64,000 nucleotides of DNA from JAWXBM01 sp034440115 (GCA_034440115.1 JAWXBM010000080.1:1-64000), one strand, 5' to 3'. Positions 1 through 9,240 are shown, counted from the first letter of the stretch. Numbers and translations are program-made. The notes: generated by a model from the sequence alone, not told the origin.

Positions 1-208
1 CAGAGCGAATCGATTTCATATCCCTGGTGCTGTTTGGCATATCACCCATCGGTGTCATGGCAGGCAGTTTCTGCTTAAATTTGAGCGCGACCGCTTGCGG
101 AGTATAAGTGGGATTAAAGCCCTTTCCCCTGAATTTCACAGTTATTGAGTCACTGGTTTTTGCAGTTTTTCACTTGGCGGGCATCGTAACTCAGGGTAAT
201 GGGTACCT

Positions 209-639
209 TTGACAGATTTTTGTCCGGGTCACACCTGCATTTCAGGCCGAATCCTGCCTGTAAGGCGAAAGAAACCCTGCCGCGCCCAATGTGGCAACAG
301 CGCAGTGAGTGAATGGGTTGGATTCTTTGCTGCAGAAAACTATAAGCCGGGGTCTTTGTATGAGACTTTTCCTCCACAGCAAGCAAAAAACTGTGGGATC
401 GTTTTGATTTTGTCCACACCCCCAAAGATGGTAGCTGGCTGAACATGGCAGAAATCGAATTGAATGTTATCATCCGGCAGTGCCTCAACCGAAGGATTGC
501 CGACCAGGCAACCGTTACTGCAGAAGTTGAGGCATGGCAGAATCACAGGAACACGCAAAATGCGACCATCAACTGGCAGTTCACCACCAAGGATGCACGC
601 ATCAAGCTACGCAGGCTTTATCCAACACTCCACGTATGA
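209..639 (+). pseudogene. IS630-family transposase, C-terminal remnant with frameshift
   Basis: Two overlapping frames give the end of an IS630-type DDE transposase. The first frame carries SLYETFPPQQAK. The second, open from 364, carries LWDRFDFVHTPKDGSWLNMA and continues to a stop at 637-639. In intact members these blocks are contiguous (…SLYETFPPEEAK, then RFEFVHTPKHGSWLNMAEIE, with the catalytic Glu in NMAEIE). The frame changes at the A-run at 385-390, so a one-base indel is the likely lesion. Nothing recognisable as the catalytic core lies in 1-208, and no terminal inverted repeats were spotted, so the element is 5'-truncated and dead. The family assignment rests on these motifs; the exact left boundary is uncertain. 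Confidence 0.75.
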
Positions 640-674
640 CATGACACCAGAATCACACAAGGATAGGTATCACC

Positions 675-1970
675 ATGAAAAAGCTGTTACTGAGTATGTT
701 GATAGGCCTGCCCCTGATTTTCCAATCACTGGGGGCCCAGGCTGAAATCACCCCGCAAGAAATCGATCAACTGGCTGCAGCGCAACAGGAGCAGGTGGTG
801 CAGTGGCGCCGTTGGTTCCATGCCAATCCGGAACTGAGCAATCGTGAAGTTAAAACGGCTGCATACATTGCCGAACAATTGCGCGCCATGGGACTGGAAC
901 CGAAAACCGGTATCGCTCATCACGGTATCGTCGCTTTGATCGAAGGAGGCTTGCCCGGGCCCATGGTTGCCATTCGCAGCGATATGGATGGTTTGCCGGT
1001 AACAGAAGAAACCGGCCTGCCGTTCGCGTCACAGGTAAAAGGTGAGTACAACGGCCAGGAAGTAGGCGTGATGCATGCCTGTGGTCACGACGCGCATATG
1101 GCCATGTTGCTGGGTGCGGCAGCCGTGTTGAACAAGATGAAAGCCGAACTGCCCGGTTCGGTTATGCTGATTTTTCAACCGGCCGAAGAAGGTCCTCCCA
1201 ATGGTGAGAAAGGTGGTGCCAGCCTGATGCTGGAAGAGGGGATCTTTGAACCACGCAAACCCGAGGCCGTATTTGGCATTCACGTGGGCATCAACCAGCC
1301 AGCCAACTCCATCTCCGTCAAGCCAGGGCCGATGATGGCGGCGGCAGATCGATTCCTGATTACGGTAAAAGGCAAGCAAACCCATGGCGCGCAGCCATGG
1401 GGTGGTGTGGATCCCATTGTGGTTTCTGCGCAGATCATCCTTGGTTTGCAGACCATTGCCAGCCGCCAGGTCAATGTAACCCTGGCGCCGTCCATCATCA
1501 GCGTGGGTCGGATTCAGGGCGGTGTGCGCAACAACGTGATTCCAGACAGTGTCGAGTTTGAAGGCACGATTCGCACTTTTGATCAGGCCATGCGTGAACA
1601 GATTCACGCAAGCATCGAGCGCACCGCCAAAGGCATTGCCGAAAGTGCCGGTGCTGTCGCGACAGTGGTCATCAACCTGGGGTCGCCCGCAGTGGTGAAT
1701 GATCCCGAATTGGTGGCACGCATGATGCCGACATTGGAAAGGGTTACCACCGTTAACAGCCTCACGCCGCAAACCGTTGCTGAAGATTTCTCTGAATTCG
1801 CCCTGCAAACGCCGGCTATTTTCATGTTCCTGGGCAATGGCGCGCCGGGTGTTGATGCAGCCAGCTTACCCAGCAATCACTCGCCCATGTTTGACATGTA
1901 TGAGCCCAGCATGGAAACCGGCGTGCGGGTATTCAGCAATCTGGTGGTGGACTGCCTGAAGGCGCAATAA
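675..1970 (+). CDS. Secreted M20-family amidohydrolase (hippurate/IAA-amino-acid hydrolase-like)
   Basis: Protein of 431 residues with an N-terminal signal peptide (KK followed by a hydrophobic run ending at about AQA, residue 23), so it probably works in the periplasm. It is a metal-dependent M20D peptidase/amidohydrolase that cleaves N-acyl amino acids or similar amides. Visible motifs are RSDMDGLPV (about residue 104), the metal-binding MHACGHDAH (about 136) and PAEEG (about 174), followed by a dimerisation lid domain and a C-terminal metal-ligand region around SNHSP. The ATG at 675 is preceded by an AAGGATAGG-like ribosome site. The gene is followed convergently by a two-gene amidohydrolase operon only 3 bp away, suggesting a shared theme of amide or peptide turnover. 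The natural substrate cannot be read from the sequence. Confidence 0.88.
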   Translation: MKKLLLSMLIGLPLIFQSLGAQAEITPQEIDQLAAAQQEQVVQWRRWFHANPELSNREVKTAAYIAEQLRAMGLEPKTGIAHHGIVALIEGGLPGPMVAIRSDMDGLPVTEETGLPFASQVKGEYNGQEVGVMHACGHDAHMAMLLGAAAVLNKMKAELPGSVMLIFQPAEEGPPNGEKGGASLMLEEGIFEPRKPEAVFGIHVGINQPANSISVKPGPMMAAADRFLITVKGKQTHGAQPWGGVDPIVVSAQIILGLQTIASRQVNVTLAPSIISVGRIQGGVRNNVIPDSVEFEGTIRTFDQAMREQIHASIERTAKGIAESAGAVATVVINLGSPAVVNDPELVARMMPTLERVTTVNSLTPQTVAEDFSEFALQTPAIFMFLGNGAPGVDAASLPSNHSPMFDMYEPSMETGVRVFSNLVVDCLKAQ

Positions 1971-1973
1971 CCA

Positions 1974-3281
1974 TTAATTCTTGATGTAAGCACGGGGCAT
2001 TGCCGGATTCTGTGGCAAGTAGCGGTCACGCAACAGGGTCTGGCGCGAGACCATCGGCATATTGCGCCCGCCCAATATGACGGCATCGGCAATGCTGGTT
2101 ACATCCAGCGGATCGCCGGTCCACATCACCAGATTGGCTGGCGCATTGACCGCGATAGAGCCATGGCCCGGCGGCAGTGAAAATATTTGCGCTGGGTTAA
2201 TGGTCAGTGCTTGCAGCCCGGTATCAAAGGGCAGTCCATAGGAGACCGCATTACCAGCTGCCTGGCGCAATTTGCGTGCATTGTGGGTGGCGTCGCCCCG
2301 CTGGGAAAAAGCAATGGTCACACCGGCGCTGTGCAACAGGGCAGCGTTGTCCAGTCGCGCGCCCAGCATGTCAAAATTTTCGGGAAGGTTGACCAGCGGG
2401 TCCAGCAAAACGGGTACGCCAGCTTCTGCCAACTGTGATGCCACCATCCAGGCTTCTGCACCACCATTGATGACTGCATTGAACTGGTGCTTCCCGGCCA
2501 ACTGCAAGACTTGCAGAATATCGCTGGCCCGGTCCACTTCAAATACCACGGTGCCATTGCCGGAATAGCCGACGAGTACCCGGCGACCTGAGGCTGTAAG
2601 CAATGCATCGGGAGTCCATGCCATGCCCTCAGTGCGGGCCTCTTCCATGGCCTGTTCCAATAACATGAATTGCGCGGCTCGTGACTGGCCGGAGATGGTG
2701 CTGCCAGTTGCACCCATACTGATGAACAGGATGGGGTCAGACAGGAAATTCTGGTAAGAACCATCCAGTGCAACGGCACGGCCGCGGCCACCGATAATGT
2801 TGGCAAAACGTCCGGCGTTGAGCATGGTCCAGCCATAGCCTTCTATGCGGGTAACCGGAATGGCCGTTGAATGTGGGTTGAACGCAGGAGTTACATCAAA
2901 CTCCGGCCGCAGGCGGGTTGAATTCAGCGCCGGATCCCACTGCAGCGACTGGTCGACTGAGCTGACTTCGGCAGAAATTTCTTCCAGACCCAGGGCGGTG
3001 ATACCTGCAAACAGGGCGGGCGTAACCGGTCTGCCCTGCGCCTCGATAACGGTGGCATCTTCTGGTGCGGTGAGATTCGGTCCTACAGCAGTAATCCGAT
3101 CGTCGGTGATGATGATGTCTGCTTTTTGCAGCACCGGCGAAGTAACTGGATGCACCGTGGCATCGTTGATGAACAGGCTGGCAGCAGCGAGTTGGGTTGC
3201 TACCAGCGAGAGTCCAACCAGCGTCAGTATTTGCCGGGCTAGCTGTTTCGAGCCAAGCCGCTGCAGGTTTAAAGAGTTCAT
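1974..3281 (-). CDS. Amidohydrolase-superfamily protein lacking the metal-binding HxH motif
   Basis: Protein of 435 residues with a signal-peptide-like start (hydrophobic stretch LTLVGLSLVATQLAAAS). It aligns by eye with the upstream neighbour: IIGGRGRAVALDG corresponds to LIGGRGVTVK, and its tail NPAQIFSL…GSIAVNAPANLVMWTGDPLD matches the usual C-terminal amidohydrolase signature. Where the family has TPGLIDVHSH, this protein reads TPALFAGITALG. The later His-His and Asp sites are also absent (VINGGAEAW, FSQRGDATH). It is therefore probably a non-catalytic or changed partner of the enzyme at 3278-4729, with which it overlaps by 4 bp (ATGA), implying translational coupling. A complex between the two is inference. 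Confidence 0.8.
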   Translation of the reverse strand: MNSLNLQRLGSKQLARQILTLVGLSLVATQLAAASLFINDATVHPVTSPVLQKADIIITDDRITAVGPNLTAPEDATVIEAQGRPVTPALFAGITALGLEEISAEVSSVDQSLQWDPALNSTRLRPEFDVTPAFNPHSTAIPVTRIEGYGWTMLNAGRFANIIGGRGRAVALDGSYQNFLSDPILFISMGATGSTISGQSRAAQFMLLEQAMEEARTEGMAWTPDALLTASGRRVLVGYSGNGTVVFEVDRASDILQVLQLAGKHQFNAVINGGAEAWMVASQLAEAGVPVLLDPLVNLPENFDMLGARLDNAALLHSAGVTIAFSQRGDATHNARKLRQAAGNAVSYGLPFDTGLQALTINPAQIFSLPPGHGSIAVNAPANLVMWTGDPLDVTSIADAVILGGRNMPMVSRQTLLRDRYLPQNPAMPRAYIKN

Positions 3282-4729
3282 GGCTGCACCCCCTGCAATT
3301 GCCCCAATTCAAAGTCGGTCACCGGCTGTTTGGCAGGGTCGTGACGATCGTAAACCAGCGCGCCATCGATAAAGACCTGATCCGCTTTGGCGTAAACACT
3401 GAAAGGATTGCCATCCCAGATCACCACATCGGCCATCTTGCCCGGCTCCAGCGTGCCGGTCTGGTTCAATATGCCCATGGATTTGGCCGGATTGGCGGTA
3501 ATCCACTGGATGGCATGTTCGGGCGTGATCACCATGCCAGAGGCAATGCCACTGGTCATGGCCTTGGCTGCTTCCTGGTTCAGGCGCTGTATGCCTTCAG
3601 CTGAATCGGAATGCACAATGGCACAGCCCCTTTTGGCCCGGTCAACGATGGCGATATTCTCCTGGATGCCATCGTAGGCTTCGGCTTTGAAACCCCACCA
3701 GTCAGCCCACAAGGCGCCGCAAGTTTTGGCTTCAGCCAGTTCATCGGCAATCTTGTAAGCCTCCACAGCGTGATGGAAAGCGGCGATCTGGTAGCTAAAT
3801 TCATCGGCCATATCCAGCACGGTCATCATTTCATCGGCACGATAACAGTGCATATGCACCAGGATCTCTCCATGCAGGACACCGGCCAGTGTTTCCAGAC
3901 GTAAATCCCGTACGGGCCTGGTAGTAACTTCCTTACCTGCTCCAACGTCAGCCTGGTATTTGGCCCAGTCAGCGATGTATTTTTGCGCTTCAATCCACTG
4001 CGCGCGATAGCCCGCCACGTTGCCCATGCGGGTTGACGGAGCCAGGGCCTTGCTACCGTAAACGCGCTTGGGATTTTCACCGCAAGCCATCTTCAGGCCA
4101 TACGGCGCGCCAGGAAATTTCATGCCCTGGTAGCTGACGCTGGAAACGTTTTTTACTGTAACCCCGCGGCCTCCGATCAGGTTGGCAGAGCCGGGCAGAA
4201 TTTGCATGCTGGTTACTCCCCCGGCCAGGGCGCGGGTGAAGCCTGGATCCTGGGGCCAGATGCTGTGCTCAGCCCAGACATTGGCAGTGGAAGGTGCCGT
4301 CATTTCGTTGCCATCGGAGTGAGCTTCCAAACCCGGGCTGGCATAAACACCCAGATGCGAGTGCACATCGATCAAACCGGGCGTTACCCAACGGCCTTCA
4401 GCATCCAGCTTAGTCACATCCTGGTCGGCCTTGATGGTCTTGCCATCACTGAGTTCAGCCACTTTGCCATCAACCAGCAACAGGCTGGAATTATCCAGCC
4501 GCTGTCCCGTCCCTGTAAGGATGGTTGCATTGACGATAAGCACCGGCTCGGATGGCAAAGGCTGGTAAGTAGATGGATAGACCTCAGCGTCGGGCTGGGC
4601 ATAGGCTTGCGCTTTGGGCTGTGCTTCGGATTGTGCTTCGGTTTGTACTTCGGTTTGTGCTTTGGCGCTGTTTGCGGCGCAAACAAATGCAATGAGCAAT
4701 ACAGCAGAGCTTCTGCAAAATGATGGCAT
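3278..4729 (-). CDS. Secreted amidohydrolase (imidazolonepropionase-like superfamily)
   Basis: Predicted 483-residue exported metal-dependent hydrolase. I chose the ATG at 4729 because it starts a good signal peptide (PSFCRSSAVLLIAFVCAANSA) and follows an AGGGAAAAGTC ribosome site; a longer frame to 4801 is possible but lacks one. After the signal peptide comes a 4-residue repeat tract (AQTE/AQSE/AQPK, about residues 24-50) encoded by 12-bp repeats. The catalytic fold shows TPGLIDVHSHLG (HxH, about residue 123), HMHCYRADE, AAFHHAVEA and IVHSDSAEG, the expected metal ligands. The tail has GTLEPGKMADVVIWDGNP, typical of the superfamily. It is first in an operon with the metal-less paralogue at 1974-3281. 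Confidence 0.87.
   Translation of the reverse strand: MPSFCRSSAVLLIAFVCAANSAKAQTEVQTEAQSEAQPKAQAYAQPDAEVYPSTYQPLPSEPVLIVNATILTGTGQRLDNSSLLLVDGKVAELSDGKTIKADQDVTKLDAEGRWVTPGLIDVHSHLGVYASPGLEAHSDGNEMTAPSTANVWAEHSIWPQDPGFTRALAGGVTSMQILPGSANLIGGRGVTVKNVSSVSYQGMKFPGAPYGLKMACGENPKRVYGSKALAPSTRMGNVAGYRAQWIEAQKYIADWAKYQADVGAGKEVTTRPVRDLRLETLAGVLHGEILVHMHCYRADEMMTVLDMADEFSYQIAAFHHAVEAYKIADELAEAKTCGALWADWWGFKAEAYDGIQENIAIVDRAKRGCAIVHSDSAEGIQRLNQEAAKAMTSGIASGMVITPEHAIQWITANPAKSMGILNQTGTLEPGKMADVVIWDGNPFSVYAKADQVFIDGALVYDRHDPAKQPVTDFELGQLQGVQP
4593..4672 (-). repeat. In-frame 12-bp tandem repeats after a signal peptide
   Basis: On the minus strand units resembling ACCGAAGCACAA repeat about six times with substitutions, coding for AQTE-VQTE-AQSE-AQPK-AQAY-AQPD. 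They form a hydrophilic linker between signal peptide and catalytic domain of the amidohydrolase. Copy-number change would alter linker length by four residues and keep the frame. Confidence 0.8.
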
Positions 4730-4921
4730 GACTTTTCCCTGAACCCTGATGGGCCTGTTTTTATTCCTGAACAGGCTGAATTCTAGCAGAATGTCTGGCA
4801 TGGATTACCGGCTGGCCCGAGCAGATTGCGCATTCTGTAACTCAAGCGGCTATCATTTGCCTCGGACAGGTTGGTCAAAGAGCTGACTCCTGGTTTCACT
4901 CCTTTATCAACGGTTTGACCC

Positions 4922-5614
4922 ATGACTACATTGTTGCCACCAGAAGACCACCTGCGTGACTGGATTGTGCAAAGCCTGGCCAAGCAGCAGAACATTCTGG
5001 CCACCAGCAACCAGGGTGTGATTTTGTTGTATCAGCAGGATGGACACAGCCTGATCATCAAAACCGCCATGGGTCGTGGCTTGTGGTTGTGGATACGTCA
5101 GCGGACCTTGCAGCGTGAATACCGGGCCTATCGACAATTGGAAGGCATTGCAGGTATTCCCGCTTGCTATGGCTTGCTCGATCAACGTTATCTGTTGATG
5201 GAACACGTCATGGGCCAGCCTTATCGCGAAGCTGTCATTGACGACCGTGAACGGTATTTTGCTGAGCTGCTCGAGGTACTTCATGCCATCCATGGTCGCA
5301 ACGTGGCGCATGGCGATCTCAAGTCCAAGGGTAACTTGCTGGTGACCCCAGAACAGCATCCCTGCGTGATTGATTTTGGTACAGCCTTTCGCCTTAAACC
5401 GGGCTTTCACCCGATTAACCATTGGTTTTTCAAAACCGCCAGGCGGCTGGATCTGAATGCCTGGGTAAAACACAAATATCAGGGCCATTACAGCAATGCT
5501 TCGATCGAAGATGCCAGGCTGTTGCATTACAGCTGGCTGGAAATCCTGGTGCGGAAGATCAGTGGCAGGCCGATGGCGCGGGTTTATCCCCGTTCCGATA
5601 CTGCGGACGATTGA
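4922..5614 (+). CDS. Small kinase-like protein (RIO1/WaaP-type lipopolysaccharide-kinase fold)
   Basis: Protein of 230 residues with a compact eukaryotic-like kinase core: a Lys in SLIIKTAMG (about residue 45), Glu in REYRAYRQLE (about 65), the catalytic loop AHGDLKSKGNLL (Asp about 131) and the metal-binding DFG (about 150). The size and the HGDLK…N/DFG arrangement resemble RIO1-like and Kdo/heptose kinases of the envelope. No signal peptide or membrane segment is seen. It converges on oleD with no intervening base (stop codons at 5612-5614 and 5615-5617), so a functional link with the olefin genes is only suggested by position. A role as protein kinase or as lipid/sugar kinase cannot be separated from the sequence. 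Confidence 0.72.
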   Translation: MTTLLPPEDHLRDWIVQSLAKQQNILATSNQGVILLYQQDGHSLIIKTAMGRGLWLWIRQRTLQREYRAYRQLEGIAGIPACYGLLDQRYLLMEHVMGQPYREAVIDDRERYFAELLEVLHAIHGRNVAHGDLKSKGNLLVTPEQHPCVIDFGTAFRLKPGFHPINHWFFKTARRLDLNAWVKHKYQGHYSNASIEDARLLHYSWLEILVRKISGRPMARVYPRSDTADD

Positions 5615-6598
5615 CTAGGCAGCGCAACTGGCACGCAAGATTTCCAAACCCTGGGCAATACTGATTTCCGGCTGGTAGCCAAAATCACGCTGTGATGCAC
5701 TGATGTTGTACCAGTGCGAAGTCGATAGTTGCTCGGCTGAAAAGCGCGTGATGGGTGGCTCAGATTTGATCCGCAATACTTTCCAGATGAATTCAAAGAC
5801 CGCGCCGGCCTTGCGTGCCAGGCCAGCAGGTATGGGTCGAACCGTTGCTTGTATGCCGATGGCATCCAGCAACATGGGAATAATATCGGCCTGCCGCATG
5901 GGTTCATCATTGCTGATGTAATACGGCCGGCCAGCACAGCGAGCCCGGCCCTGCAGTTCATCCAGCGCCAGCACATGCGCCTGCGCCGCATTTTCCACGA
6001 ATACCGTGTCAATCACTTTATCGGCTCCTGGTAAAGCCAATCGCCCATTACGCACACTAGCTGCCAGCCGTGGCAGGATATGCGGATCACCTGGCCCCCA
6101 GATCAAATGCGGACGCAGCGCAGTAGTCAGCAATTGTTCTGAATTGGCCTCCAGCACCAGCAGTTCCGCCGCGGCCTTGGTGGCTGGATAGGGTGACAGG
6201 AATTCGGTGGCAATGGGCATGGATTCATCATCGCCTTCGATGTCCTTGCCGACGTGGGTGATGCTGGGTGAGCTGGTATGCACCAGTGTCGGAATGGCCA
6301 GTTTGCGGCAGGTTCGCAGCACCTGCTCCGTGCCCTCCACGTTAATCCGGTGGTAGTCCTCGTACTTGCCCCACACGCCTGCTTTGCCGGCAGTATGAAT
6401 GATGGCATCACAATTTTTGGCAGCAGCCAGCAGCAAGGGCAGATCGCAAATATCGCCGCGAACAATCTCAGCACCCAGAGCAGCAAGGTCAGCGGCTGCG
6501 CTGCGCTGCAAAGCCACCACCTGGTCGCCGCGAGCCAGCAATTGTCGGCTGATGGCGGAGCCGAGAAATCCGCCGCCACCAGTAACCAGAACTTTCAA
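5615..6598 (-). CDS. oleD: OleD, NAD(P)H-dependent 2-alkyl-3-ketoacid reductase
   Basis: Protein of 327 residues of the extended short-chain dehydrogenase/3-beta-HSD type. The Rossmann motif GGGGFLG is at residues 7-13, and the catalytic Tyr and Lys are in SPYPATK (Tyr137, Lys141). In the olefin pathway OleD reduces the 2-alkyl-3-keto acid made by OleA to a 2-alkyl-3-hydroxy acid, the substrate of OleC. It is the last gene of oleA-oleB-oleC-oleD, 17 bp after oleC. The assignment depends on the cluster context as much as on the protein, because this reductase family is broad. Confidence 0.87.
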   Translation of the reverse strand: MKVLVTGGGGFLGSAISRQLLARGDQVVALQRSAAADLAALGAEIVRGDICDLPLLLAAAKNCDAIIHTAGKAGVWGKYEDYHRINVEGTEQVLRTCRKLAIPTLVHTSSPSITHVGKDIEGDDESMPIATEFLSPYPATKAAAELLVLEANSEQLLTTALRPHLIWGPGDPHILPRLAASVRNGRLALPGADKVIDTVFVENAAQAHVLALDELQGRARCAGRPYYISNDEPMRQADIIPMLLDAIGIQATVRPIPAGLARKAGAVFEFIWKVLRIKSEPPITRFSAEQLSTSHWYNISASQRDFGYQPEISIAQGLEILRASCAA

Positions 6599-6615
6599 AG
6601 GAGCTTTCGCATGGG

Positions 6616-8307
6616 CTAAGCGTGCTGCATTTTCTGCAAGGCCCAGGCAGCGAGTTCTTCGCGATGAATCTTGGAATTGTGTCGGCTGTCTACCGGGAAA
6701 CCCGGGTGAAACAGAATGGTGCGGACGCTGCGCGCCAGCGGATAGGCCTGGCCCAGTTGCAGCAGGTCGTAATGCACCCGTTCCAGATTAACCGGCGTTA
6801 GCTTGCCCAGCAGTTCCACGCACAGCACGGGCAGTTGTGCACCGTGCGGGCCTACACCCACCAATGCGGTGCGTGCGGCGTCGGGGTGCTGGTTGAATAT
6901 GCCTTCTACCTGGTCAGGAAACAGGGTTTCCGTTCCGGTGTTTACGCGCTGGGACAAACGTCCGCAATACCACAGGTAGCCCCGACCATCGAGAATGCCG
7001 GCATCGCCCATGCGGTGCCAAACAACCCCGTTTTCACCATCGATCTTGGCCAGTTGGGTGTCGGCGTCACGGGCCCAGTAGCTATCGGTGCAACTGGGGC
7101 CGCAGACCAGGATTTCACCCACCATGCCATGTGGCATGTCAGTGACCTCGGACAGATCAGTAATGGCATTGTCGCTGATGCGAATCACCCGCACCCGGTT
7201 TGGCGCCACGGGTTTGCCTACGCAAATGCCTTCGCCGGATTCGGTCATTTCAGTGATCTGCTTGTTCAGCTCGAAACTGCTGATACAGGACACCGGCAGG
7301 CATTCAGTGGCGCCGTATGGCGTATAGATCAGTGCATCATTGGCCAGCCCCAACTCCATGCGGCGGATGGTGGCAACGGGCACTGCAGCACCGGCTGATA
7401 TCACCCGTTTGACGCTCCACAGGCGAATTTTCTGTTGCTCGCAAAAGCGGCTGAGATTAGTCACCAGCGCCGGCGAACCAAAAATATTGGTGACCTGGAA
7501 TTCATCGATGATTTTTACCAGGTGTTGCGGGTCAGCATCAGCCGGTCTGCTGGGATCCATGCGCGGCACAACGGTGGTCATGCCCAATGCCGGATCAAAC
7601 AGGGCGAAGGGTGGAAAAGTCGATAGCCCCACTTCGCCGGGTTCTATTGCAAAGCTGCGCTTAAGCAACTCGACCTGTGCAGTGAAATGCCGGTGGCGGT
7701 AAACCACGCCCTTGGGTACCCCCGTGCTGCCTGAAGTAAACAGTATGGCCGCTATGTCGTCGGGCTGTGAGGCATGCAGAATGTCCTGGCTATTACCGCC
7801 AGCCAGCTTTACCAACTGCTTGACGCTGATGCCACCCAAACCCCAGGTGGGGCCATTGGTAACAAAGCGGTTGCAGCTTTGTTTGGCCCAACCTTTGAGT
7901 CTGCGTGCCAGTTGGGCTTTGAATACGCCGATAAATGCTTCTGGTGCGGCTTCATCCAGACATTGCTGCAACGACTTCAAGCCGATGCCCGGATCGATCA
8001 GCACCGGCACAGCTCCGGCTTTGAACAGGGCAAAGAACATGGCAATGAATTCCAGCCCGGGGCGCAGCATCAAGGCAGTTCGTACCCCTGGACCTATGCC
8101 ATAAGCCTGCAAGCTACGCGCGTAGCTGTTGCTCAGATGATTGAGTTGATAATAGCTGCAGGAACGGTAGTGGCCACTGCGGAAGGGGCGTTCATCAGGA
8201 TAGCGAACTGCAATCAGATCAGGCTGCAAGCTGGATTGTTCTGCCAGCGCGCCGGCCACATTGCATAAGGCCTTGCTATCCCAGTTTTTACTCAACGGTT
8301 TGTCCAT
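6616..8307 (-). CDS. oleC: OleC, AMP-dependent beta-lactone synthetase
   Basis: Adenylate-forming enzyme of about 563 residues. The ATP-binding P-loop FTSGSTGVPKG is near residue 190, followed by YTPYGATECLP and the hinge/adenylation region GDAGILDGRGYLWYCGR. OleC activates the 2-alkyl-3-hydroxy acid with ATP and closes it to a cis-beta-lactone. I favour the ATG at 8307 (MDKPLSK) over the ATG at 8316 because AGGGAAG lies about 9 bp upstream of it; both give the same protein otherwise. The start overlaps the end of oleB (stop at 8288), so the two are translationally coupled. C-terminal Lys in HNSKIHREEL is the likely adenylation lysine. Confidence 0.9.
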   Translation of the reverse strand: MDKPLSKNWDSKALCNVAGALAEQSSLQPDLIAVRYPDERPFRSGHYRSCSYYQLNHLSNSYARSLQAYGIGPGVRTALMLRPGLEFIAMFFALFKAGAVPVLIDPGIGLKSLQQCLDEAAPEAFIGVFKAQLARRLKGWAKQSCNRFVTNGPTWGLGGISVKQLVKLAGGNSQDILHASQPDDIAAILFTSGSTGVPKGVVYRHRHFTAQVELLKRSFAIEPGEVGLSTFPPFALFDPALGMTTVVPRMDPSRPADADPQHLVKIIDEFQVTNIFGSPALVTNLSRFCEQQKIRLWSVKRVISAGAAVPVATIRRMELGLANDALIYTPYGATECLPVSCISSFELNKQITEMTESGEGICVGKPVAPNRVRVIRISDNAITDLSEVTDMPHGMVGEILVCGPSCTDSYWARDADTQLAKIDGENGVVWHRMGDAGILDGRGYLWYCGRLSQRVNTGTETLFPDQVEGIFNQHPDAARTALVGVGPHGAQLPVLCVELLGKLTPVNLERVHYDLLQLGQAYPLARSVRTILFHPGFPVDSRHNSKIHREELAAWALQKMQHA

Positions 8308-9151
8308 GATTCGCATCTTCCCTGATTGCGATGAATTGACCTATGTGTTCCAGCAACTCTGCGCCACCGTCTTCAAGCACGTAATGGCCACAGTCGGGCA
8401 GGCGTATGGTTTGTGCCTGCGGAAACAGCTTCAGCCAGGTATCAAGAAATGGCTGATCGAACACAAAATCCCTTTCTCCCCACGCCACAAGGCAGGGTAA
8501 GTTACTGAATTTCCCTAGATGTTCCGCCGTATTGAGCAAAATGTCAAAACCCGAATCCTCTTCAGACAGGGGAATGTCCTGTACAAAACGCAGCGTAGCG
8601 ATGCGATTGGCCGGTGAATCATACGGCCCAACATAGGCATCACGCACTTGCTGGCTGACGGGCTTTTTAAAACCAACCCGGGCCGCTGCGCCTGCAAAAG
8701 CATTGCATCTGAGCACCAGCCAGGCACCCAAGCGCGAATTCCGGGCTAGTGCCAGAGCGGCTGGCAAGCGTTTTTCCCTGGGCATAGGGAATGCGGCCGT
8801 ATTCATGATGACCAGCTTTTCGATGTGCTCTGCATGTTGCACCGCCCAGGCCATGCCTATCATGCCGCCCCAGTCATGCACGACCAGAGTGATCGGCCGA
8901 GCGTTGCCTTGGTCCAGTTGCAAATGCTGCATCAATCGGCTCAGGTCGTCGATACGGCTTTGCAGACAGTAGTCGTAATCCTCTAATGGCGGCTTGTCGG
9001 AAAGCCCGCAGCCGATGTGATCGGGAACAATGCAGCGATGGTTTTCGCGCAAGGCTAAAACCAGGTTGCGGTAGTAGAAAGACCAGCTCGGATTGCCATG
9101 CAGCATCAGCACCGGAGGAGCATCACCAGGACCTTCATCCAGGTAATGCAT
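8288..9151 (-). CDS. oleB: OleB, alpha/beta-hydrolase beta-lactone decarboxylase
   Basis: Haloalkane-dehalogenase-like alpha/beta hydrolase. It shows LMLHGNPSWSFYYR (oxyanion region), the nucleophile Asp93 in VVHDWGG, and the catalytic His in LPDCGHYVLED. OleB removes CO2 from the OleC beta-lactone to give the cis-olefin. The first ATG is at 9151, but in-frame codons upstream continue with LYPFSRNYLQQPSGR, which looks like the conserved N-terminus of the family. No ATG, GTG or TTG occurs in that frame between the ATG at 9151 and the in-frame stop at 9311-9313, so the true start is unresolved (short form, CTG/ATC start, or a frameshift in the 12-bp repeats at 9241-9288). Confidence 0.85.
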   Translation of the reverse strand: MHYLDEGPGDAPPVLMLHGNPSWSFYYRNLVLALRENHRCIVPDHIGCGLSDKPPLEDYDYCLQSRIDDLSRLMQHLQLDQGNARPITLVVHDWGGMIGMAWAVQHAEHIEKLVIMNTAAFPMPREKRLPAALALARNSRLGAWLVLRCNAFAGAAARVGFKKPVSQQVRDAYVGPYDSPANRIATLRFVQDIPLSEEDSGFDILLNTAEHLGKFSNLPCLVAWGERDFVFDQPFLDTWLKLFPQAQTIRLPDCGHYVLEDGGAELLEHIGQFIAIREDANHGQTVE

Positions 9152-9240
9152 GCGGCCGGACGGCTGTTGCAGGTAATTCCTGCTGAAAGGATAAAGCTCA
9201 GCGGGAGGTGTGTAAGCGGTTTTCAGGATTATGCCACGAA

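Noticed and set aside
1..208. Gene or IS end at the left edge
   Set aside because: No open frame with recognisable motifs and no inverted repeat matching the right end of the IS630 relic.
1029..1808. Long open frame antisense to the M20 amidohydrolase
   Set aside because: No family motifs, and the plus-strand gene in the same place has a complete set of catalytic motifs and a signal peptide.
4907..5527. 206-codon minus-strand frame opposite the kinase-like gene
   Set aside because: Antisense shadow; the plus strand carries HGDLK and DFG in order.
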